64,000 nt of DNA from Ruminiclostridium sp. (lineage in GTDB: Bacteria > Bacillota > Clostridia > Oscillospirales > Ruminococcaceae). Under the pieces are notes generated by a model. It worked only from the letters and a program-made list of their open reading frames with translations, had not been told where the DNA came from and ran no database searches. The position numbers and the translations under genes are program-made. Positions 51,562 to 58,519 of the stretch are shown piece after piece. The stretch is taken from positions 1-64,000 of the forward strand of contig JAIKZF010000097.1 of assembly GCA_024682455.1 (NCBI GenBank). The letters run 5' to 3'. How positions within the stretch are numbered: position 1 is the first letter of the stretch; every line of letters begins with the position of its first letter.

Positions 51562-52768
51562 TACACCCGAGCTCCTCTCTCCCGCAGGCGACCGCGAATG
51601 CCTCGAAGCAGCGGTGGACTTCGGCTGTGACGCCGTGTATCTCGGAGGACAGAGCTTCGGTATGAGAGCCGGCCCCAAGAATTTCGATATGGAGGGTCTT
51701 GCGGACGCGGTGTTATACGCTCACGACAGAGGCGTGAAGGTCTACCTTACCTGCAATACCGTACCGACCAACGATGAGGCGGCGGCTTTTCCCGCCTTCA
51801 TCGCCGAAGCCCGGAAGACAGGCATAGACGCGGCGATCATCGCGGATATAGGCGTTATGGCAATGACCGCGAAGTACGCGCCCGGTCTCGATATACATAT
51901 GTCCACTCAGGTCGGCATAATGAACAGCGAGACCGCAAAGGAGCTGTACCGGCTCGGAGCTAAAAGGGTCGTGCTCGCCCGCGAGGTCGGGCTTGCGGAT
52001 ATAGCCCGTATAAGAAAGGATATCCCCGCCGATATGGATATCGAGGTGTTCGTCCACGGAGCTATGTGCGTTTCCTTCTCCGGAAGATGTCTGCTGTCGA
52101 AATATCTCGCAGGCAGAGACGCGAACCGGGGAGCCTGTGCGCAGCCGTGCCGCTGGAAATACTTCCTTACCGAGGAGACACGCCCCGGAGAGATGTACGA
52201 GATCACCGAGGATAACAAAGGCACCTACATCTTCAACGCCAGAGATCTGTGCATGATAGACCATATCCCCGACCTTCTGGAGGCGGGAGTTTCCAGCCTT
52301 AAGATCGAGGGACGCGCCAAGTCAGCCTATTACTCGGCGGTAGTGACCAACGCCTATAAAAAGGCGATAGAATACGCCGTTAAAGGCGAAAAGCTGCCCG
52401 AAGCCATAAGCGGGGAGGTATACAAGGTCAGCCACAGACCCTACTGCACCGGCTTCTTCTATGAACATTCCGACGCGGAACAGTATTATCCGAGCAGCGG
52501 ATATTTCCGGGATTATGAGTTCGTCGGAACGGTAGATCGCTGGGAGAACGGCATACTGCATATCACCCAGAGGAACTACTTCACCGTGGGCAGCGAGCTT
52601 GAGGTCCTCCCTCCGAAGGGTGAGCCCGCGACCTTTACCCCGGCGGAGATGTTCAACGTAAGCGGCGAGAGCGTCACGGCAGCCAACCACGCTATGGAAA
52701 AGCTCACAATTCCCTGCCCCGCGGAATTTCCTCCGAAATCGATAATCCGTATGAAAAAGAACAAATAA
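51554..52768 (+). CDS. Peptidase U32-family protein (TrhP-like tRNA hydroxylation factor)
   Basis: 404 residues. LLSPAGDRECLEAAVDFGCDAVYLGG begins the TIM-barrel-like domain. The U32 signature EVFVHGAMCVSFSGRCLLS followed by GRDANRGACAQPCRW carries the conserved cysteines thought to hold an iron-sulphur cluster. Relatives YrrN/YrrO and TrhP work with prephenate in forming 5-hydroxyuridine at position 34 of tRNA, and the old collagenase annotation is doubtful. It follows mltG with an eight-base overlap, a common clostridial pairing. Confidence 0.92.
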   Translation: MDNTPELLSPAGDRECLEAAVDFGCDAVYLGGQSFGMRAGPKNFDMEGLADAVLYAHDRGVKVYLTCNTVPTNDEAAAFPAFIAEARKTGIDAAIIADIGVMAMTAKYAPGLDIHMSTQVGIMNSETAKELYRLGAKRVVLAREVGLADIARIRKDIPADMDIEVFVHGAMCVSFSGRCLLSKYLAGRDANRGACAQPCRWKYFLTEETRPGEMYEITEDNKGTYIFNARDLCMIDHIPDLLEAGVSSLKIEGRAKSAYYSAVVTNAYKKAIEYAVKGEKLPEAISGEVYKVSHRPYCTGFFYEHSDAEQYYPSSGYFRDYEFVGTVDRWENGILHITQRNYFTVGSELEVLPPKGEPATFTPAEMFNVSGESVTAANHAMEKLTIPCPAEFPPKSIIRMKKNK

Positions 52769-52774
52769 TGAAAC

Positions 52775-52809
52775 AATGCTCCCGTTTACATACCGGGAGC
52801 ATTTTATAA
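52775..52809 (+). terminator. Terminator after the U32 gene
   Basis: Stem AATGCTCCCG / CGGGAGCATT (52775-52784 with 52794-52803), nine-base loop, then TTATAAGG. The short T-run and overlap with the rsmA ribosome site suggest partial read-through into rsmA. Confidence 0.75.
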
Positions 52810-52818
52810 GGAAAACGA

Positions 52819-53676
52819 ATGGAACTTACCGATATAAACACCATAAAAGACCTACTGAGCCGGAACGGCTTTTCCTTCTCGAAGGCGCTTGGGCAGAACT
52901 TTCTGACAAACCCCACGGTATGTCCGAGGATCGCCGAAATGGGCGGCTGCCGCAGGGGGACTGCCGCGATAGAGATAGGAACGGGTATAGGAGTGCTGAC
53001 AAAGGAGCTTGCTCTTCGCTGCGACAAGGTGGTCGCTGTGGAGATAGACAAGAGACTGAAACCGATACTCGACGAAACGCTGGAGGGCTTCGGCAATATC
53101 GAGATCGTGTTCGCGGACGTGCTTAAGACCGATCTGAGCGCTCTGATACGCGAAAAGCTCGGCGGATATGAGGACATATACGTCTGCGCCAATCTGCCCT
53201 ATTACATCACGTCGCCGGTCATTATGAAGCTTCTCGAAGAGCGGCTCCCGATAAAGGCGGTGACGGTAATGGTACAGAGGGAAGCAGCCGAAAGGCTGTG
53301 CGCCGAAGTCGGGACCCGCGAGTGCGGAGCCGTCACGGTGGCTGTCAGATATTACAGCGTGCCGGAGCTTTTGTTCAGAGTGAACCGCGGCAGCTTCATG
53401 CCAAGCCCCAACGTCGACAGCGCGGTGATACGGCTCGATACGGGCGGAGCCGCACGGTACAGCGTTTCCGACGAGAAGCTTTTCTTCAGGATCGTGCGCG
53501 CTTCGTTCTCGCAGCGAAGAAAGCAGATGCTGAACCCGCTGAGCGCGGCTCTCGGGATCGACAAGGCCGTACTGTCGGATATGTTCGTACAATGCGGGAT
53601 AAAGCCGACCGCGCGCCCCGAGGAACTGAAAATGGAGGAATTTGTCGCACTCTGCGAACGAATTTCCGCGAAATAG
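52819..53676 (+). CDS. rsmA: 16S rRNA dimethyladenosine transferase
   Basis: 285 residues. Dimethylates A1518 and A1519 of 16S rRNA. Motifs: KALGQNFLTNP (residues 23-32), AIEIGTGIGVLT (SAM site), VVAVEIDKRL, and catalytic NLPYYITSP. The C-terminal domain includes the RASFSQRRKQMLNPL helix. AAGGAAAA precedes the ATG. In Firmicutes rsmA is often close to the tatD-type nuclease and spoIIE region; here spoIIE follows 79 bases downstream. Confidence 0.97.
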   Translation: MELTDINTIKDLLSRNGFSFSKALGQNFLTNPTVCPRIAEMGGCRRGTAAIEIGTGIGVLTKELALRCDKVVAVEIDKRLKPILDETLEGFGNIEIVFADVLKTDLSALIREKLGGYEDIYVCANLPYYITSPVIMKLLEERLPIKAVTVMVQREAAERLCAEVGTRECGAVTVAVRYYSVPELLFRVNRGSFMPSPNVDSAVIRLDTGGAARYSVSDEKLFFRIVRASFSQRRKQMLNPLSAALGIDKAVLSDMFVQCGIKPTARPEELKMEEFVALCERISAK

Positions 53677-53755
53677 AATAATACACCCTTTTTCCGACAA
53701 CATTTTCGTGTGATCTGTGATATCATCTATCCAAAAACACGAAAGGATGTTAAAA

Positions 53756-56038
53756 ATGGAACGAAGCATCATTGCCGAGGAGTCTGCCGGAAAGAGGGAT
53801 ATTTTTTTGCTCAGGGGAGCCGCGTTCTTCGCTTCGGGACTTATACTCGCGCTGACCAGACTTTTCGGCTGTCCGGCGCCGTTCGCAGCCGCAGGGCTTT
53901 TCGCCGCGAACGGGACCGAGAGCATATTCATGTTCTCGGGAGCGGTCATCGGCTATATGATAAACGGCGGATTCGGCGTCTGTGTACCATACATAGCCTC
54001 AATGGGCATTATACTGCTGATACGGTACGCCGTGGGTTTCTTCCTGCCGAGGTCAAAGTCCGTATTCGTCCGCGCTGTCTGCTCAGTTGCCGCCGGAACA
54101 GCCGTATTTGCGGCGAACCTGTTCATAGCCGAGGACGTTTACGGGATATTCGTTTCTGCGGTATTCGGGATACTTTCGGCAGGTGCCGCATACTGCGCGG
54201 ACAAGCTGAGGACGACTGCCGTGAGCGAGATATTCTCCGCGCGCGGCGGCGGGACTGCGGCGGCTGCCGGGGTGCTTTTCGTGATGCTTACGGCGGCGCT
54301 TACGAGCTTACAGATCGGCGTGATTAATATCGGAGTCTTACTGTCGGCTGCGGCGGTGCTTTACGCTTCCGATATACGTGCCGACAGCAGCGCGGCGGTA
54401 TGCGCAGTTCTGTCCTCTGCGGGAGTTGCCGCCGGGAACGGTGAGCTTGCGGCTTCGTGCATTATGATCTCGGTCTCCGCTCCGGTAATCATACTTATCG
54501 GGAAACGCGGCAGGATCACAAGAGCCTGTGTGTTCATCGCGGTGACAGGGCTCGGGCTGATAATCACGGGACCGACGGTGATAAGCGCCTCCGCGGCGAT
54601 ATCCGCTGTGGCTGCCGCTGTGCTGTATATGGCGCTGCCGGACAAGATTTCCGAGCTCCTCAGATCGGCGGACACAGCCGGGATAACCGGAGCGCCGAGA
54701 CCATACGCAGCCTTCGGGCGCAAGCTCGAAAATATGGGCGCGGCGATAGACGAGATGAAAAAAGCGGTGATACATACCGCAAAGGCTCTCGAACAGGAGA
54801 ATATCCGCGATATCTCGTGGGTATACAGCAAGACCGCCGACAAGGTCTGCAAGAGCTGTCCGGCGAATATGACCTGCTGGGGACAGATGTACGGCGACAC
54901 CGCGGACATTATGAACAAGGCGGTCGACAAGCTGCGGAAGGGCTGCTTTCTGACCGGGGATATGCTGGGAGGCCACATCGCCTCGAACTGTCCGGACAAG
55001 GCAAGGCTCGCGGAGACCCTGAACAGACAGTATGCCGCCTACTGCTCGGCGGAAAGCTCCTCCCGCAAGGTCGAGGAGATGAGGAGCGTACTTACCAATC
55101 AGCTCGGAGCTACCGAAAGCATGCTGAAAAAGCTGGGCGAGGAGCTGGAGCAGAACAACACCTACGACGAGACCTCCGCCGCCGCAGCGGAGAAGCTGTT
55201 CTCCGAGCTCGGGCTGGTCAAGCCGTCCGTGATAGCCATGCGGCTAAACGGCAAGCTTTGTATAGACGCGTACGGCACGGGAAATCTGTCCTACCCTCCC
55301 GAGGAGATAGCGGACAGGCTGTCCGTTGAGCTCCGCTGTGAGCTCGACCTGCCGATGATAAGCTTCACGGACGGGAAATTCCACATCACGGTATCGGAAC
55401 GGGCAAGATATGACACGGAGATCCGCGTTTTCAGGAAGAACAAGTCCGGGAGCCGCCACAGCGGTGACTGCTCGGAGTGCTTCAACGACGGTCAGGGAAA
55501 CGTATATATGATCCTTTCCGACGGTATGGGAAGCGGCAGCAGAGCAAGGATAGACAGCGCGTTCTCATGCAGTATGCTGGAGCGGCTGCTGAAGGCGGGC
55601 ATCGACCTGGAATCCTCGCTTGAGATGCTCAATACCTCGCTTCTTGTGAAGTCGTCGGACGAGAGCTTCGCGACTCTGGATATATGCAGGATCGACCTTA
55701 ATTCCGGTGACGTGCTGCTCTGCAAGGCGGGCGGAGCCTCGACATACGTGCGCTGCGGGGATTCCTTCCGCGAGATAAAGGAAGAGGGAATGCCGCTCGG
55801 GGTAGGCTTCGAGGCAAACTACCGCGGGAAGCTTTTCAGACTGTCGGAGGGGGACGCTATAATAATGACCAGCGACGGCGCGGATCCCGACAAGGCATGG
55901 CTGGAGCAGCTGATGATACGGGACAGGCGGCTCGATCTCTCCTCCGTTATAGATACTCTCGGCGAGGCTCTGAGGCTTTCCGGCGGCAAGGATAACGAGG
56001 ACGATGTGACGGTGATAGGCGTTAAACTGATAAAATAA
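53756..56038 (+). CDS. spoIIE: Stage II sporulation protein E (membrane PP2C phosphatase)
   Basis: 760 residues from the ATG at 53756 with AAAGGA eight bases upstream; the frame is open 13 codons earlier without a ribosome site. About ten hydrophobic segments (roughly residues 17-300) form the membrane part. A coiled linker with the cysteine-bearing CKSCPANMTCWG follows, and then the PP2C-like domain with LSDGMGSGSRA, AGGAS and MTSDGADPD. SpoIIE dephosphorylates SpoIIAA to activate sigma-F in the forespore, so the organism is, or was recently, spore-forming. Confidence 0.95.
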   Translation: MERSIIAEESAGKRDIFLLRGAAFFASGLILALTRLFGCPAPFAAAGLFAANGTESIFMFSGAVIGYMINGGFGVCVPYIASMGIILLIRYAVGFFLPRSKSVFVRAVCSVAAGTAVFAANLFIAEDVYGIFVSAVFGILSAGAAYCADKLRTTAVSEIFSARGGGTAAAAGVLFVMLTAALTSLQIGVINIGVLLSAAAVLYASDIRADSSAAVCAVLSSAGVAAGNGELAASCIMISVSAPVIILIGKRGRITRACVFIAVTGLGLIITGPTVISASAAISAVAAAVLYMALPDKISELLRSADTAGITGAPRPYAAFGRKLENMGAAIDEMKKAVIHTAKALEQENIRDISWVYSKTADKVCKSCPANMTCWGQMYGDTADIMNKAVDKLRKGCFLTGDMLGGHIASNCPDKARLAETLNRQYAAYCSAESSSRKVEEMRSVLTNQLGATESMLKKLGEELEQNNTYDETSAAAAEKLFSELGLVKPSVIAMRLNGKLCIDAYGTGNLSYPPEEIADRLSVELRCELDLPMISFTDGKFHITVSERARYDTEIRVFRKNKSGSRHSGDCSECFNDGQGNVYMILSDGMGSGSRARIDSAFSCSMLERLLKAGIDLESSLEMLNTSLLVKSSDESFATLDICRIDLNSGDVLLCKAGGASTYVRCGDSFREIKEEGMPLGVGFEANYRGKLFRLSEGDAIIMTSDGADPDKAWLEQLMIRDRRLDLSSVIDTLGEALRLSGGKDNEDDVTVIGVKLIK

Positions 56039-56086
56039 GGATTTACCGACTTTTTTATCCCATTCCGGAAAAATTTTGAATATCTA

Positions 56087-56115
56087 TTGCATTATACGGC
56101 ATTTTATGGTATAAT
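56087..56115 (+). promoter_or_regulatory. Promoter of the Ser/Phe-repeat gene pair, with embedded inverted repeat
   Basis: TTGCAT (56087-56092), 17-base spacer, TATAAT (56110-56115), leaving a leader of about 100 bases. A perfect eight-base inverted repeat, CATTATAC (56090-56097) and GTATAATG (56109-56116), brackets the spacer and overlaps both promoter hexamers, as an operator would. Confidence 0.78.
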
Positions 56116-56222
56116 GTATAAATGATAATATGCCATATAGCGTTTAAACAGTGGAAAACGATATTTTCCGCGCTTGAATCAGGCATATTTCGGTATTTGA
56201 TATGAAACGGGGTGAGTATCGG

Positions 56223-57101
56223 GTGAAAAACTGCGGTTGGTATCTGTGGCTTAACGGCCGAAAGATATACAATATACGTGATCTCCGCGAAAACTTCGAT
56301 ACCGCCGTGCTTTCGGGGTATTTTCTCGGCGGCAGCCTGATGAAATGGCTGTCGGACCTCGGCGAAAACTCGATAATCAAGCGGCTCGGCTCCGTTGATA
56401 TGAACAGCGACATAGGGTCTCAGCTCGAATTCGCGTTCGGCGTCTCCCCTGACATAAAGTCCGCACACAGCGGCGAAATAAAGCCTCAGAACCCACCTAC
56501 CGAGCTTCCGGTCAAAGCCTCCGAGCTCGGTATAGGCGACACCGCCGTGTTCTGCTTCGGCAGGGCAAGCTCCTTCTCCGCATACAGCGAGGCAGCTTCG
56601 AGCTTCGGCGCAGCAGGCTCGTTCTACGGATTCGCGGAGAGCTCATTCTATGGCTTCGCGGAAAGCTCATTCTACGGATTTGCCGAAAGCTCGTTCTATT
56701 CCATAGCCGGGACGGAGTCGAGCTTCGGGCTCGCGAGCTCATACGCGGCTTTCGTTTCCGTACAGGCAGTCAATATGATACAATCCTCCGGCAGCAGCTT
56801 TCGCAGACTGTTCGCATCCTCGGAGATATTCGGAACGGCAGGGTCGTTCAGAGGCTTTTTGTCCGGCTCATATAAAGGCTTTTACGCAGGCTCCTACCTT
56901 CTGTCGCTGTTTGGTGGCTCGTTCTTGATTTCTTCCGGCATGTACGGATCGTTCCTGCGGCTTTCCGGAGCTCTCGGAGAAGGCAGCTTCGTATATATCA
57001 ATAACGGCATAACCGTCACCGCGGAGGAATTCCGCAGAACACTTATTAACCTTTCGTCCTGCCCGCTCAACGCTTACGGGTACGGCATAAACCTTGTATG
57101 A
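56223..57101 (+). CDS. Ser/Phe/Gly-rich repeat protein of unknown function
   Basis: 292 residues from the GTG at 56223, preferred because GGGGTGA lies six bases before it; an ATG seven codons earlier (56202) has no site. Three parts are visible. Residues 1-70 form a compact domain (LWLNGRKIYNIRDLRENFD, then SGYFLGGSLMKWLSD). Residues 113-257 carry about fifteen [G/S]-S-[F/Y] motifs, including three exact SFYGFAES repeats (141-164 region). The C-terminus has a non-repeat tail (VTAEEFRRTLINLSSCPLNA, then YGYGINLV). No signal peptide. It is translationally coupled to a putative glycosyltransferase. Its family is not recognised here. A repeat-bearing substrate of that enzyme is the working idea. 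Confidence 0.8.
   Translation: MKNCGWYLWLNGRKIYNIRDLRENFDTAVLSGYFLGGSLMKWLSDLGENSIIKRLGSVDMNSDIGSQLEFAFGVSPDIKSAHSGEIKPQNPPTELPVKASELGIGDTAVFCFGRASSFSAYSEAASSFGAAGSFYGFAESSFYGFAESSFYGFAESSFYSIAGTESSFGLASSYAAFVSVQAVNMIQSSGSSFRRLFASSEIFGTAGSFRGFLSGSYKGFYAGSYLLSLFGGSFLISSGMYGSFLRLSGALGEGSFVYINNGITVTAEEFRRTLINLSSCPLNAYGYGINLV
56626..56711 (+). repeat. Tandem 24-base coding repeats encoding SFYGFAES units
   Basis: Three consecutive 24-base units and a partial fourth encode SFYGFAES, with third-position differences between copies. The varied codons with a constant protein sequence suggest selection on the repeat peptide rather than very recent slippage. Confidence 0.85.
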
Positions 57102-57102
57102 T

Positions 57103-57942
57103 ATGAACGGGATACACGTAAACTCAACAGCACCGTTTTTTGTACGGCATCCGGGCGCGGAATATACGGCAGAGGACTTCAGTCTTTACTGTACGGTCAT
57201 ATCCGCGCTTCAATGGCGCAAAAAAAACGGTGCTGTCTTCATGGTGACAGACCGCGCCGCGGCTGAATATTACCGTAAAAACGGCATCGACAAGGCATGG
57301 GACAGCGTTCTGGAGCTTATCCCGGAGGATATCGAGGGTATTGATCCGGAGATGTTCTGGGCAGCGGGCAAGCTTATCGCACTGCGCGATATCCCGCAGA
57401 ACGCCGCGCTCATCGACGAAGATCTTATCGTATGGAACAAAACGGAGCTTTCCGGCAAGGCTGTGACCGTTGCGCACCGCGAATATCTGTCCCCCGATAT
57501 CTACCCCGATCCGAGACTGTTCGGAGTCAGGGGCTTTCCGCTGCTGGACAGGCTGGATTTCGGTGTGCTGCCTTGCAATACCGCGTTCCTCCATATACCA
57601 GACGATTCCTTTCGTATGTTCTATGCCGGTCAGTCGATAGCGTTCATGAAAGCCGCGTCAGAGAACAAATGCGGCGACAGGCTTTGCAGAATGGTATTCG
57701 CGGAACAGCGGCTGCTGGCTATGCTGTGCGAGCTTACAGGTACGGATATAGTGCCGCTCATGGATATGGACAGGCTGTTCATAGCGCAGGAAAATTATAC
57801 TCACCTTTGGGGCGCGAAGCAGGCTATGCGGGACAATGAGGGGCTGCGCGCGGGTTTTGTCAATCGCTGCCGGGAGCGCATAAGGAACGACTTCCCCGAT
57901 CACGCGGATCTCATCGGCGCGATAGACGAGTGTACAAAATAA
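57103..57942 (+). CDS. Putative GT-A-type glycosyltransferase (DUF6734-like)
   Basis: 279 residues from the ATG at 57103, one base after the upstream stop (TGATATG), with no ribosome site of its own, so translation is coupled. The pattern resembles GT-A enzymes of the DUF6734 type. VFMVTD (to D50) could contact a nucleotide, FWAAGKLIALR follows, ALIDEDLIVW has the DxD motif (D105, D107), and PCNTAFLHIPDDSF plus SIAFMK resemble the acceptor side. The assignment is by pattern only; no sugar donor can be named. No membrane segment. Pairing with the Ser-rich repeat protein suggests serine glycosylation. Confidence 0.6.
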   Translation: MNGIHVNSTAPFFVRHPGAEYTAEDFSLYCTVISALQWRKKNGAVFMVTDRAAAEYYRKNGIDKAWDSVLELIPEDIEGIDPEMFWAAGKLIALRDIPQNAALIDEDLIVWNKTELSGKAVTVAHREYLSPDIYPDPRLFGVRGFPLLDRLDFGVLPCNTAFLHIPDDSFRMFYAGQSIAFMKAASENKCGDRLCRMVFAEQRLLAMLCELTGTDIVPLMDMDRLFIAQENYTHLWGAKQAMRDNEGLRAGFVNRCRERIRNDFPDHADLIGAIDECTK

Positions 57943-57973
57943 GGCTCCGCAGGCAATATGCCCACGGAGCCTT
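57941..57973. terminator. Terminator between the convergent glycosyltransferase-like and ireB genes
   Basis: Nine-base stem AAGGCTCCG / CGGAGCCTT (57941-57949 with 57965-57973), 15-base loop, with a T-rich plus-strand flank (CGTCCTTATT). It probably stops transcripts from both sides. Confidence 0.75.
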
Positions 57974-57987
57974 CGTCCTTATTCCGT

Positions 57988-58233
57988 TCATTCACCGAGA
58001 TAGCTCTTCACCAGCGCCTGAAGCAGCTCATCACGGTCGATGCGTCTGATAAGGCTTCTGGCGTTGTTGTAGGTCGTTATGTAGGTGGGGTCTTCCGACA
58101 GGATATACCCGACAAGCTGATTTATGGGATTATATCCCTTTTCGTTGAGAGCCTGATAGACAGTTGTGAGTATCTCCTTCATTTCATGATCACGTTCGTC
58201 CTTAACGGAGAATGTCATTGTTTTATCCTGCAT
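57988..58233 (-). CDS. ireB: IreB-family regulatory phosphoprotein (DUF965)
   Basis: 81 residues, the family size. [20 protein letters not shown] and [14 protein letters not shown] are signature stretches. In Enterococcus the homologue is phosphorylated by the PASTA kinase IreK on N-terminal threonines and modulates cephalosporin resistance; T5 and T7 here are the likely counterparts. The kinase and phosphatase of this organism are encoded 20 kb away (prkC, stp). AGGAAGG precedes the ATG. It is expressed alone, not with alaS and ruvX as in many Firmicutes. Confidence 0.93.
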   Translation of the reverse strand: MQDKTMTFSVKDERDHEMKEILTTVYQALNEKGYNPINQLVGYILSEDPTYITTYNNARSLIRRIDRDELLQALVKSYLGE

Positions 58234-58296
58234 ATCCTATACCTTCCTTTATTATTGATATAAAGCTCTGATTTCAAATCATTATCTCTCTATTCT

Positions 58297-58324
58297 ATTA
58301 TACACATTTTCGTAAAAATTACAA
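58297..58324 (-). promoter_or_regulatory. Promoter of ireB
   Basis: Minus strand TTGTAA (58319-58324), 16-base spacer, TATAAT (58297-58302), about 63 bases before the ATG. Confidence 0.75.
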
Positions 58325-58397
58325 TACTTTTTCTGAAAAAAATCAAATTTCTTTGAATAGATAAAAAAATATTGTGCATTTTTATCAATTATTACTA

Positions 58398-58426
58398 TTG
58401 AAAGTAAGATACTGTTTTGCTATAAT
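58398..58426 (+). promoter_or_regulatory. Sigma-A promoter of the DivIVA-like gene
   Basis: TTGAAA (58398-58403), 17-base spacer, TATAAT (58421-58426). A leader of about 85 bases follows, with a small GGGA/TCCC hairpin at 58437-58450. Confidence 0.88.
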
Positions 58427-58519
58427 ATAAATATTAGGGAACTGTGTCCCGTATTTTGTGTTGTTCAAATATCAGCGGCACAACCGGGATAACGGTACGA
58501 ACTATGGAGGTAGCTTTTT

